Assembly (NCBI RefSeq): GCF_019320115.1 | Contig: NC_089581.1 | Coordinates: forward strand, 6,945,707-7,009,706 | DNA: 64,000 bases | Reading direction: 5' to 3' | Source: Miscanthus floridulus | Lineage: Eukaryota > Streptophyta > Magnoliopsida > Poales > Poaceae | Shown: one piece after another, positions 49,201 to 64,000 of the stretch | How the letters are laid out: the number at the start of each line of letters is the position of its first letter | Numbering within the stretch: position 1 is the first letter of the stretch | Position numbers and translations under genes: made by a program | Notes under the pieces: generated by a model | Databases searched by the model: none | What the model was told of the DNA's origin: nothing | What the model saw: only the letters and a program-made list of their open reading frames with translations

Positions 49201-50200
49201 TTCCGGCCCCTACACTAGCTTCGAATTCTAGAAATGTAAATTGCAATAAAGTATATGCATGATGTAAATGGAAGGGATAAAGCAATGTCTGTTTTCATGA
49301 GGTATTGGAGAGTCATCACTCTCCACTAGTCTCTATTGGAGCACCCCCTATAAGGGTATTATTCCCCTTGATCTGCGCAAGACCAAGTGCTCTCTAGTGG
49401 TTGATCCTTCTCCACTCCGAAATGGTAGATCACCAATTGTTGTGTACACCAGTGACAGCCTCTTACAATCACCACCGAGAGATCTTCAAGCTCCTCGACA
49501 CCACTAAGACATATAGATGATACCGATCAACAAGAGTAGCATGCACAAACTCTCGCTTGACCTAAGCAAGCCTAATGAGAAAATTGAATGCACGCTTGCT
49601 ACTCCCTAAGTATCAATGGAGCCCTTAATCTTCAGTAAGCAAATCTGAGTCGCTCCAATGGGTCAAAACATTCTCTTGGATACCAAATGTTGTAGCTAGA
49701 ACTCCTGAATGGCGAGAGAGCCAAATAACACGAGACTGGAGGGGGTATATAGGGCTTACCCTAAAAACTAGTAGTTATAACTCCACTCAACTGAAAATGC
49801 AGTATCAAAAAACTCTGGTGGTGCTTTTAGATAAGCACTATACAAAAGGTTTTTTTACTGGCTACAATCCTCCAATCATGCTCTAGTGACCCCCACTAAA
49901 AATCGATGGGTATGGGAGCTCACTAGACAACTGTGATCGAGCACTGTACACACTGTGAAAGCCCTATGTGTTGGTTATAGGTAATTGAGACAACTAGTGA
50001 ACTAATCTTTTGCTAAGTGTGTAATTAAACTAGGTTAGTTCCAAACCAAGATGGAGAGCCAGGCTCGGAGATGGATGAAAGCCAATAAATACAATTCGAG
50101 CATGCTCTCACTTGGCAAGAGAAGAGGAAAACAAAATTGTGTGAAGGCAAATGTTCAAAATAGGGATGTTATTTCGACGATCAAAATCCAATTCGATAAT
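49201..50200. other. Intergenic, no gene seen
   Basis: The only ORF of note (from 50051, plus strand) has no similarity. The style of 49310-49760 suggests an old retrotransposon LTR, but I could not find a second copy or boundaries. Confidence 0.35.
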
Positions 50201-50204
50201 GCTC

Positions 50205-51330
50205 AGGAGTGGCCGTCCGTCCGTCCATTCGTTCGGATGCACTTTTCGGGCCTTCGCGCTATCGGGCCAACATGCCTGCTTTCTCTTCGTTTCTCCCCAT
50301 CTCTCTTAAAAATATCTCCCATCCTCGTGCTCGCCCATTGCGTGCTTCTGTGTCGTGCGCTCGCTGCTGCCATCTTACCCACCGCGCACCCCATCCCTCA
50401 CCACGTGGCTCTCCCATCCAGCGTCGCGCTCCATCCGACGTTGTGCCCCATCCCGTGCCGCACCCCCTCCGTCACCGCGCCGCGCTCCATCCTCTGTCGT
50501 GCCCCATCCCCCTACACGCGCCGAGGTGTTGCCGAGGTATCGCTGACGCCGCCGTTCCCCACCAAAAGGTCATGACCACTGTCGACGTCGTGGCCATCGC
50601 GATGAGCGACGATGGCAAGAAGATATTGCGATGAAAGCGCATGTTGCAAGCATATGTTTTAAGTGTTTCAAACGTTTCAGCATATGGATGTTGCAAAAGT
50701 AGATCGAGGATGTTGCATATGTTGCAAGTGTTTCAGAGGTTTTATTCAAAATGTTTTATCTGTATATCAAAGCGCTTTGATATAGATGTTGTATATTTTT
50801 CACATATATGTTGGAACAATATGTTCCAAATGTTTCAGTTTTTTTAGTCTTATGTTGTAGTGAGTGTTTTCATGTTGCAAGCGTTTAATCTTAGTGTTGC
50901 ATATGTTTCACACATATGTTTCAGTTTATATTCCATATGTTTCATTTGTTTCATACGTATTACGCATTCAAGTGTTTCATGTTGCACGTGTTTCATGTTG
51001 TTCGAAGAGTCATTGGGCGTGGGGAGTGATGGTGGTACGACATGGGCGGCGGGTAATGGGGCGCGACAAACTGGGGATGGCGGACGGGGCGCGCGGCGCG
51101 CCGGTATCCTACAGGGCGTGACGGAGTCTGGGTACGCATATGAGGCGGGGCGAACGGCCTCGAATCGAGGCGGACACGGCATGCTACGCGTGCGAGGCGA
51201 GTTATCCGAACGCGCGAATGCTGCTATGGTGCAGGATGCGCGTGCGGGGGGAGAAAAATAGCGGACAAGGACACAGGCTGCGCGGGATCCAGATGCACGC
51301 ATGCGTGTGGATGTCCGGACAGTGGCAGGC
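50205..51330. repeat. Grass dispersed repeat with TGTTGCA/GTTTCA short-period array
   Basis: From 50637 to 51000 the motifs atgttgcaa, tgtttca and tatgtt recur every ~15-35 bases in degenerate form. On the left is a block of tandem gtccgtccgtcc and repeated ccatcc/ccccatcc motifs (50210-50520). On the right is a GC-rich block ending gtggatgtccggacagtgg. I recognise this layout as a common dispersed repeat in grasses, but I cannot assign its class. Confidence 0.5.
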
Positions 51331-51357
51331 GCCGAATCCGATTCGAGAGCTCTCACT

Positions 51358-51445
51358 CAAACAGCCATGTTCGTTTGGCTATGGCTCATCGTAAATGATT
51401 GCAAATTTTCAGCCGGAACAGTATTTTTCTCTCACATAAACCAGC
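51358..51445 (-). mobile_element. hAT-MITE-like fragment
   Basis: The sequence attttcagccggaacagtatttttctctcacataaaccagccagc is, on the minus strand, the same repeat seen at about 18768-18860 and 20455-20520. The shared core is gctggttta/gtgagagaaaaatactgtt. The ends are incomplete. Confidence 0.5.
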
Positions 51446-51559
51446 CAGCAGTACTTCTTCGAGAACCAGCAACAATACGAACCAGTCCAACCGACCTAGG
51501 CTGAAAGTTTGCAAAAGAAAAATGAAGTAAACAGAAATTTCGAAAAAAAAAACGGCCCA

Positions 51560-52098
51560 AAAGAAGGCCCAGAGTAAGGCCCGGGCGGGTGCGCTCTTTT
51601 TTTTTTACGCCGTCGCTGCATAAGCTGCAGTCCCCCTTCCGTCGGATATTCTGCATCCGTCGTTCGTTCTCTCTCTCTCGCCCCCTCTCGCTCTCCGACG
51701 ACTGGTGGACAGCCGCCGCCGCCGCCGCCCTAAGCCAGGTGCTGAGGTTTTTGTTGGTCTCTTCGCCGGCGACAAGCACCCACCAGGTACTCCCACTCGT
51801 TCTCTTCCCTGCCCTTTATGCTGTGCGAAGCTGTGCACCGAAACCCTAACCTAAAGCTGTTTAGCTATTCGACAAGCTTCCTAGCTTCGAAGTTTTCGCA
51901 AAAATTATTGGGTGTACATGTGTACACCCATGTCCCTCTACTGGATCCGCCCCTGTTATTATTTGTTTTTATTTTTTTTATCAAGGAAAAAGCAGCCATT
52001 TGGTTGAGATCCTCTGTTTTTTTTCTGTGAAGTGTTTGCCATGCTCTACGTTATCTCTTTATGCACTGACTGTTTTGTTTTATTTCTGTTATTTCCAG
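51560..52098 (+). other. 5' UTR exon and leader intron of the helicase gene
   Basis: A leader exon ending caccag at 51786 is followed by gtactc. An acceptor (tatttccag) lies at 52098, and the second exon then carries 49 bp of leader before the ATG. Leader introns are common in plant DEAD-box genes. The transcription start was not determined; a CT-rich tract lies at 51655-51695. Confidence 0.5.
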
Positions 52099-52147
52099 GT
52101 TTTAGTGATCACTGGTAGCGACTTCATCAAAGACATTTTGCAAAATT

Positions 52148-56384
<4,237 letters not shown>

Positions 56385-57575
56385 ATACTGATCCTTAGTC
56401 AAGCGAGAACTTAACTGAAATGTGTTCTGTTGGCATTAACCGAAAACAGATGTTGAGTTTGTAGTCAACCCTAGGGTGGTTGGTATGGTGCTGGAGAAAG
56501 TCTCCATATACCTTAGTGAAGGTTGGTTATTGGCTTATTGGTTATTGCTCTCTGTTTGCCCGTGCTGGGCTATTATTTGTTACCGAGTGTTATTGCCCGT
56601 GTGGGGGGGTAGTTGGGATGTTCTTTGCTGCTCATGTTAGTTTTGGATGATGTGTATTATTGGGTTGTTGGTTAATATTTTCTGGTGGTCTCGTTGCTAT
56701 TAGTATAGCACTGATAAAAATGGAAATGCCTTACATTGCAGTTGATTATTCATCAGAAGGAAGGATTGTATGTTTGTTGGGCATTGCTGATGTCTCTACT
56801 TGTTAGTGCTAGAGATGGCTCCGTTTCTTTATTTATTGTACTCATTTACCAGCAATATACCATCGCCGTCCATACATGATGGGATAGAGGTACAGTGGTC
56901 AGCATGGCCAGGTCGATGTGATATTTGCTCAAGTACTGTTAGGCTGCGCATCAATTTTAGGTACTTGTATGCATATACTTAACCCACGATATCTTCGCAT
57001 ATTATCCTTTTTATGAAAACAAAACAGGAGGGGTAGTCTTCGCATGTTACTGCCGGCGTATTATTGACGGTGTAAAGTTCAGAGTGACTGCTCAAGGTCA
57101 ACGCGGCAAAAAAAATTTCTCCACTACACAACTCTGGTAAACACAAGCACATCAACTTTGAAAAGAAGACGTCAACACTACACAAAACTACAGTGTGCCC
57201 ACTGCTAACTGAACAGAAACACATGTTCGTAGGATACATGTCGCGTGATATTTTCTCCCTTACTTAAAACAGCTTCAAACGATACACCGCACGAGAAAAT
57301 AAAATGAACAAACAAATTGAGAGCAGCTGCGGAGTCATGGAAGCAGTAGCATGCTGCCGTATCGATCTACAGTCAGTGCTTCCGAATTTCCTGCATCCTT
57401 TGGAGAGAGAGTACAAAAAGGACCTATACAAAACCAGTAACGCAACATAGTCAGCCTCGGGAAAAATGGAAATTGTTCAAAGCAATGTGGTTTAAATTGT
57501 TCAAATTGTTTGCCATACCAGATTGGCATAGTTTCTCTCAAATCTCCATAGAAAAAAAGGCCAGCTCGAAGTGCA
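56385..57575. other. Convergent 3' UTRs of helicase and squalene synthase, and intergenic sequence
   Basis: The two genes end tail to tail with 1.19 kb between stop codons. The left half is T/G-rich, as expected for the plus-strand helicase 3' UTR; the right half should be the squalene synthase 3' UTR. No other gene was seen. Confidence 0.6.
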
Positions 57576-60500
57576 TCACTTGGTATACAGTACTCCGAAA
57601 AGAATAGCCACCAGCAGGAGGACAATCATGATCTGAGGAAATCACAGAAGAATACTGACAAATTATATAGCAGCATGCTAATATGAATTTACAGATTATG
57701 GGTTACCAGCATGGGCTTGTAAGGTGACTTGTCCAAATGGTATCCCCTACAGAATCAAGACAGACAATCAGGAATTCAGGATGAAAATGCCAAACAGAGA
57801 AGTGCAACTCTTATTGGCGTACCTCCTCTTTACCAAACCAGACGACTTGCAAGTTTGCTTTATTGAATCCACACGTCTCCGTGTTAGAGCAGCATTTGGA
57901 TCATTGTCATCAATCTGGAACATAGACCAGATATGCATCAAGTTTCGAACAGCAACCAGAAGCCTTTTAGAGTTTAGAGGTCATGACTGACCCCATGAAT
58001 GAGACAGAATGGTACTAAGGTGGTCAGGACCTGGCAACTTGCTCTAAATAAACTTATACTTATCCATCAGGACAGCATTAACACACTACCAGCTTAAATC
58101 AATGGCGAGTTCTGTAGACGACAGTGGGAGTCAAGAACTTGATTAAGGATTTCAAGGTCGAAACCTCAACATGTAGTCTAAATGGCCAACTGGTTAACAT
58201 ATATACCCCCCCACTGGTCAGGATTTGTTGACATTTCTGGCAGCAAGATATAAACTAATTGCAGGTCGATTTGGGCTGTCTGAAACAGCAACTAATTTCG
58301 ACTGGAACTCTGGAAGTAGTATAATAACAGGCTGCCCACCCGATGAACAATTTCTAAACTGATGTTTGTGTAGTTATTTGCGTGATTCAATGGGAACATG
58401 ATAGAATGCCAATACAATGATATTGATGGATATAATAAATTTTGTTGTGGTGCAAGTAGCTCAGGTTGGGTTGACCGATTAATTCACCCAAGTTCTCATG
58501 ATTTACTTTTTTTTAACATAGTTCTCATGGTTTACTGACCACAAACCAAAAGAGTGGTGGCAAGCGAACAGCCAATTAAGTGGAGTTCGTTCGGATCGAC
58601 CTACATCCTATCAAATTTCATAGTATTATACAAAGGAATGCTATAAATAAATAGTATGGATGTTCTATTTATATAAAGGCAACTAGACTCCATATTGGCT
58701 GCATCAACAATCAGTACTTTATAGTGTACCTTTGACTCTATCAATGAAGAAAACTCATAGAAAGCAGTATAGACGTCTGACATTGAGTTTGTCTCGTCAA
58801 TTATTCGTGCCGTGAGACCTAAGAGCAAAAAAGTGTCAGGTAATTATGTACACAAAACAGAGTAATTATGATGTTAAGAAAGGGAGTAATTAGATACAGA
58901 AACTAGGAGTTTGCATTTTATAGTAGTTAGATTAGTGATTAATGAACCAGAGGCAATTGTAAGATGCAGATCCAGATGCCCCCCCCCCCCCCCTCTAAAA
59001 AAAAGTACGGAAAGGATAAAACAGGCCCATTCATGTGCATATGTTTCTCCACAAATCCAAAACAGATGCATAAACAATAGTAGGTGCCCTGCATGTTTCA
59101 AATTGCACTTCTGTGCCTCTTATAAATACAGGGTGTCAGGTTGTGATAGAGACACACATTTCTCCCTAAAGCATAACATGCATTGCATCAGTGATCAAAC
59201 ACCAATCACATAGCAGTAATCAAAAGAAATCAAGGAAACATAGTATGTTCTCTCGGGATGTAGTATATACTAATATACATACAAATGCAAAGCACTGCAG
59301 AACTCCAAAATAGATTTCATCAAGCTTACGTGCGACAAGGTGATATAATCGAGAACACACAGGCATTTTCTGTGAGGTAAAGACAGATAAGTCTCGGAGA
59401 AGTACAGTATGTCTTACAAAAGTAGCTTACCACGTCTCATCTTTACAACTCCTCTAAAGACATGCACATTATTGTAGCAAAGAGCACATGTTCCAATTGC
59501 CATTATCTAGAAACAGGAAATAGCAACTTAGTATCCTATGGAGGAAATACTTTCAAGAATATATTGAGGACCAAAGTATATAACATGCAAAACAAAATTA
59601 AATAATTGACCAAGATAGATGGAGAATCATTCTTGGTCAGTCAAAAAACCAGGAATGCAATCTAGATTTCCCCACAAATGAGATTTTTTAGAAGAAAGTT
59701 CGCAGAGCAACTTAGCAGAATATCATATTTCGACTGAGTCTAAAAATCTAACAGTTTCCTCAGCTATGAAACATGATTTAAAAAAAAGGCTTTCCATAAG
59801 ACCATAACCGCTAAACTATTATTCCAAGCAGTAACTACTTTAAGTAGTTAAAATACAAAGGTTTTGGGTATTTCCAGGAAAAAGATAGTATAACAGTTTT
59901 GAGAAACTTGTCCAATTACCACAAGTACATGCTTTAAGGACAGTGCTAATCTTGGTATACTTTGTCTGACAAAAGCAGATATATTAACAAGTCTTAAGTT
60001 AAACCTTTTTTTAACTCAGATCTGAGCTATAAGGTAGTTTCCACGAATACTGGCAGACTTTAACATTGTTTTCCAGAGCTACAAACACATCTAATTGTAC
60101 TTTTTTGAGAGAGGGTTTATGTGCAGATTTGAGTTACAATTCTAAATAACAGTGTTCAATCTTCTGGAACTAGATTTACGAATGGAGCACCAGAATAGCG
60201 TTGAAAAACTAGGTCCTCAATAGGCAAAATAAAGTCAAACAAGTTATGTACCTGGGGTATTGCACAAAAACGGAAAATGGCATGATCCTTCAAGGCTGAC
60301 ATGTACTGAAGGCACTCTTCAGCATGAATTAGTGCATTAGTCACCATATCATTCAAGCACTGTACTGCTTTTTCGGAATTTTCCTCATGTTTGAAATCCT
60401 GGTTTCACAGAAAAAACATTTATTACTACAGCAAAAAGTTCAACCTGCATAATAAGGTTGACTAGGTAGATAACATCTGACTATTTATTGTTCACTATAA

Positions 60501-63278
60501 TATTTGAGCTACTATCTATAACCAGCAGTTATGGACTCCCCCAGGCCCCAACAGGTAGAACACATAACACATATCATGAAATAAGAAATATTGCTGGATG
60601 TGTGATAATTTAGTCTTAGAACATATGCCATACGTGAAGCTACTCAATTGCAGTAAAAACAAGTTGAATATTTTGTGTACCTCAAGCTTATCTGCATATT
60701 TACTCCATATCTCTCGAGGCCAGAACATGCGAGACTTTGGTATCTCATTTATGTCCTCCAAATAGTCCCTAATTATATTAGTTTTCTGCAATTTGATGAC
60801 AAATAATTGTTAGCAACACAAATTCTTAAAACAGAAATTCCATTTCACACAGGGAGCAAAAAATGGCTCAGTTGATTCATTCACAACAATTAACATACCT
60901 GTAAAAATAGACCCATTGAATTTGACAGTGAGTCTGGAGCCAGATCTTCCGTCCCAGCAGCATAGAAGAGTCTGGAAAGTCCATAACCAACTAGCCCGGC
61001 TACATAGTGGCAATACTCGTCATAGTCATCAACAGTTTCAACCTAAATAAAAAAGGACACTTCACGTCAGTTCAAAGAAATACTGAACCAACACATATAT
61101 AGAAACTGTAGGTGTAACCAGCGCATGGATTTTCTCCTTGTTTTCCCATGAATCAAGGACTACTAAATAATGCTCGCTGAAAGAATAAAGGTTTCCTTGC
61201 TGCCTTATACTCAATGCAGGATATAAAATCACTTTTACGCATGTATGACTATATAATATGAAAATGCGACAGCAGATAATTTTATTTATCTGCATGTTTG
61301 ATGATAGCCACAAGCTATCAATGAGAAAGTTTTATCATGACATACAATGTAATGGAAACATGTTTGAAAGCCGCAGAGCCTGGAAACATATTTTCATATA
61401 GAGAAGCGGCCACAGTTACAAGTTGACAACCCATTGATATAGTATCCACTCATCCAGAAACTGGAGTTGCATGTTGAGCAGTAACCAGAGAAATGTGGCA
61501 CAACGGTGTGCTGGCATGAAAAGTGGTCTTTGGTCATGAATTGGATGCAAGTAAAATGCAATTGGCGTTCATTCAAGGACACTACTGTACTCACTATACA
61601 CGCGGCGTACTTCCACTCTTAAGTCATGAAAACTCACAAATGATATTCCTGACAAACATCCAGATCCTATAAAATGCTAAAATGATGCGACGACAGTATT
61701 ACATACCACAACAATGTTTCATCAGCATAAATAATCATATAGTTTATTTATATTAGCACTGTGAGTCTGTGACTACGCTTGGATACTTTAATGGATATAC
61801 GTTAACGGACCTCCTTGCATATAAATTTTGCCATTCCTGCTCCCATTCGCCTAGTGATTTCTTCTATTGCCTTTTGGTAACTGAAAACAAAATATAGTTA
61901 TTTACCACAAGGCTATTTACTAAAGTAATATCTGACAAGAAAATCAAAAGGAGATAAAACTTCAAGTACATATTCTGCATTAGTATTACTATGACAACAT
62001 TAAAAAAACTAGTCCTGAAATGGTTGATTTAGATACAGCACCAGTATTGGACAATAAATCACTGTGCATTGAATTTAATTTAGGGAACTGCACACTTTCT
62101 TGTTTAAGTATAAAGACAAACATTATCCTCATGCAAATTGTCTGCTTGTGTAACTATCAGAACCTGGCTATTTGCTTCCCTCGTGCAGCCTGATAATGAG
62201 AGAATGATTTCAAAGCCAAGCAATATATTACCGTACTACCAAGTGAAAGCTTGATATTTAGAAAAGTCAAATATTTCTTGTAAAAGTGCTTACTGAACAG
62301 TGTAGCTAAGACTTTGAAAAGCAGTGTATACGAAACCTCAAGTTGTCAAACTACCTAAGTAAGGACAGTAATGACTAGCGGAAGTCTGAAGAAGGCAACT
62401 GAGTTAGGGAAGAAATAAAAGTTACCCTTGACCAAGCTCCAGGAAGGCAGTGGATACGTGGTGAAAGTTATCCATCAGCACTCTGTAGTGATTTGTTCCA
62501 CCTGCAAGGACAGCCACACACACCAGTCGGCATCTCTTCTAGAAAAAAGAACAACAAGGCCCATTTTTGGTGAACTAGAGCCGCATATTCAGAGGACAGA
62601 TTCCGTACACGAAAAACGCCAGTCGCGGTTGTAGATGTGCTGGTAGAATTCCTGGAGGATGGGCACCTTCACCTCGGTCGGGATGCTAGTGTCATCCTCT
62701 GCAGTCATTGAACATAGTTTATTTATTACTGTGACAACGGGAACCTCTACAGCCGTCAAATAATTAGCACTTAGTAATCACAACCCCCTCAAAACATTCC
62801 AAAAACATCATAGCTTAAGCTAAAAACCAATAGCGCTAGCGTAAGGGCATGAGACTACTGACCAACGGTGTCGAGGGCACGGAGCACGAGGTAGAAGATG
62901 CACACCTGCGCGATCGCAACAACAGACATTAAAACACCACACGGAGTCGGAGCGCCGCGCACACCAAAATTGTTGGGACGAAAGCGAACAAAATCATAGG
63001 CGCCACGCATCGGACTCCAAGTGGCGGCGCAAACGAATTCGTGTGGCGTGGAACGAAAAAAAAGAGAGAGGGAGGCGAAGCGAGTTGGTACTGACGGCAT
63101 TGCGGAGTTCGGGTCCGAGCTGCTGGATGACGAGGGCGAAGCTGCGGGAGACCTTCTGGAGCATGGAGTAGCCGAAGGCCCAGTGCTCCTCGGGCGGGAT
63201 CTGGCGCTTGATCTGCCCCGCCGCCACCCGCAGCTTCACCAGCGCCAGCGCCTCCTCCGGCCGCGACAGCGCCCCCAT
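57576..63278 (-). CDS. SQS: Squalene synthase (farnesyl-diphosphate farnesyltransferase)
   Basis: ER-membrane enzyme joining two farnesyl diphosphates via presqualene diphosphate and reducing it with NADPH to squalene, the entry to sterols and triterpenes. Thirteen exons on the minus strand: 63278-63096, 62905-62863, 62698-62609, 62501-62426, 61880-61811, 61042-60899, 60785-60681, 60398-60252, 59506-59431, 58818-58730, 57914-57823, 57746-57707, 57632-57576. All introns are GT-AG; joined length is 1212 nt, 403 residues, as in rice (from memory). The two Asp-rich diphosphate/Mg-binding motifs are present: DTVEDD (73-78) and DYLED (209-213). So are [11 protein letters not shown] and TARIIDE segments. 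The last exon encodes a C-terminal hydrophobic anchor ([16 protein letters not shown]). The start ATG at 63278 gives the usual [18 protein letters not shown]-terminus. No defect seen. Confidence 0.96.
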
Positions 63279-63584
63279 CGCCGCGCCTCCGATCCAACCG
63301 ACCAGACCAGCCTCCTCGCCGACGTCGATCGAGCGGCTGGGCAGCCCGGTCCCAAAGGCCAGAGGGATCCCGATGCTACGGATGCGATGCGGCTCGTGCG
63401 AGCGCGTCAGCGTCAGCGTGGGAGTATTTCTAGCGGCCGCCCCTGGAGGAGACGTCAGCCGCGCGCGAGAGAGACGGGGGCGAGATGAGAGGGGTGTCGC
63501 CGGCCGCCGCGCTGTCCGTTGTGTGTTGGCAAGCGCTAGTTCCTTTCGTAATTACTCTGGTCGTCCGGGTTGGGTAGCAAACTA
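63279..63584 (-). promoter_or_regulatory. Upstream region and 5' UTR of squalene synthase
   Basis: GC-rich sequence directly before the start codon. No TATA box is apparent in the 300 bp seen. ORFs on either strand here follow GC content. Confidence 0.4.
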
Positions 63585-63826
63585 GGCCTTGTTTAGATAC
63601 ACTCAAAATTCCAAGTTTTTTCACTCTCTCTCCATCACATCAATTTTTAGCCGTTTGCATGGAGCATTAAATGTAGGTAAAAAAAATAACTAATTGCACA
63701 GTTTAGTTGAAAATCACGAGATGAATCTTTTGAGCCTAGTTGGTCCACAATTGGACAATATTTACCAAATAAGACGAAAGTGCTACTATTCATCGAGTTG
63801 AAATTTTTTTCAATCTAAACGAGACC
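63585..63826. mobile_element. PIF/Harbinger Tourist-like MITE
   Basis: The 242-bp element starts ggccttgtttagat and ends atctaaacgagacc (inverted, near-perfect TIR). It is flanked by a 3-bp duplication, cta (63582-63584 and 63827-63829). The core (ctaattgcacagtttagttg, gagcctagttggtcc) recurs inverted in the remnant at 13310-13537. It lies ~310 bp upstream of the squalene synthase start codon. Confidence 0.85.
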
Positions 63827-64000
63827 CTAGTAGTAGTTGCAAGCGGATCTGGCACGTTGTCTCCGCCTCTCTAGCCAGCCGCCTTATGGCGAGTGGGTCC
63901 CTATGACGCGGCACTTCGGGTGGGCCGGAGTGTCAGTGGCTGAGGCTGGTCTGGGCATGAGTCTTGAGGGCTTTGCCGGATCGCGACGGAGAGCGCGTGA
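63827..64000. other. Intergenic, no gene seen
   Basis: Short GC-rich end of the window with no recognisable feature. Confidence 0.4.

Noticed and set aside
63021..63488. 155-codon plus-strand ORF over squalene synthase exon 1
   Set aside because: It is antisense to a well-supported exon; its translation is low-complexity and unrecognised.

Overview
The window reads as nuclear DNA of a grass, most likely a panicoid/andropogonoid such as Sorghum, Saccharum or Miscanthus. The evidence is intron-rich genes with GC-rich first exons, Stowaway, PIF/Harbinger and hAT-type MITEs, an Au-type SINE, and a large Tat-lineage Ty3/gypsy element. The genus is inference; nothing in the sequence fixes it.

Layout. 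1-13.5 kb is repeat-rich: an old LTR with a tRNA-iMet-type primer binding site, a Stowaway MITE, a 5'-truncated and frameshifted STRUBBELIG-type receptor kinase (3.98-5.34 kb), an orphan isopentenyltransferase N-terminus (6.84-7.12 kb, minus strand), and a decayed retrotransposon gag-like gene (10.0-10.9 kb). 13.98-18.22 kb (+) is a complete 14-exon peroxisomal acyl-activating enzyme (AAE17/18 type) ending in SKL. 21.38-22.71 kb is a nearly perfect 1.33-kb fold-back element with a 9-bp target duplication. 23.10-25.66 kb (+) is a complete 8-exon lipid phosphate phosphatase delta (long-chain-base-1-phosphate phosphatase). 25.91-42.03 kb is one 16.1-kb Tat/Ty3-gypsy retrotransposon (TSD ctatg). 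It carries decayed gag-PR-RT-RH-aRH-INT on the plus strand and an antisense ORF region on the minus strand. A 195-bp hAT-like MITE is nested in its 3' LTR only. 43.49-47.20 kb (-) is a complete 11-exon PP2A catalytic subunit. 52.15-56.38 kb (+) is a DDX3/Ded1-like DEAD-box helicase, complete except for a one-base frame break just before the Q motif; its introns hold a SINE and a Stowaway MITE. 57.58-63.28 kb (-) is a complete 13-exon squalene synthase.

How the genes relate. They are ordinary single-copy housekeeping genes with no shared pathway or operon. Squalene synthase (sterol precursor) and LPP-delta (sphingolipid turnover) are both predicted ER membrane proteins; AAE17/18 is peroxisomal; PP2A-C and the helicase are general regulators. 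The helicase and squalene synthase converge. LPP-delta and PP2A converge, with the 16-kb retrotransposon between them. PP2A and the helicase diverge. From memory and unchecked, rice has squalene synthase and a PP2A catalytic gene as near neighbours on chromosome 3, so this looks like a conserved grass microsyntenic block expanded by transposons.

I found no clearly new biological system. The most distinctive items are the near-perfect 642-bp-arm fold-back element, the Tat element with its antisense ORF, the frame break in an otherwise intact helicase, and the orphan cytokinin-synthase fragment. Exon borders were derived by hand from GT/AG sites, reading phase and family similarity; no alignment program was run.
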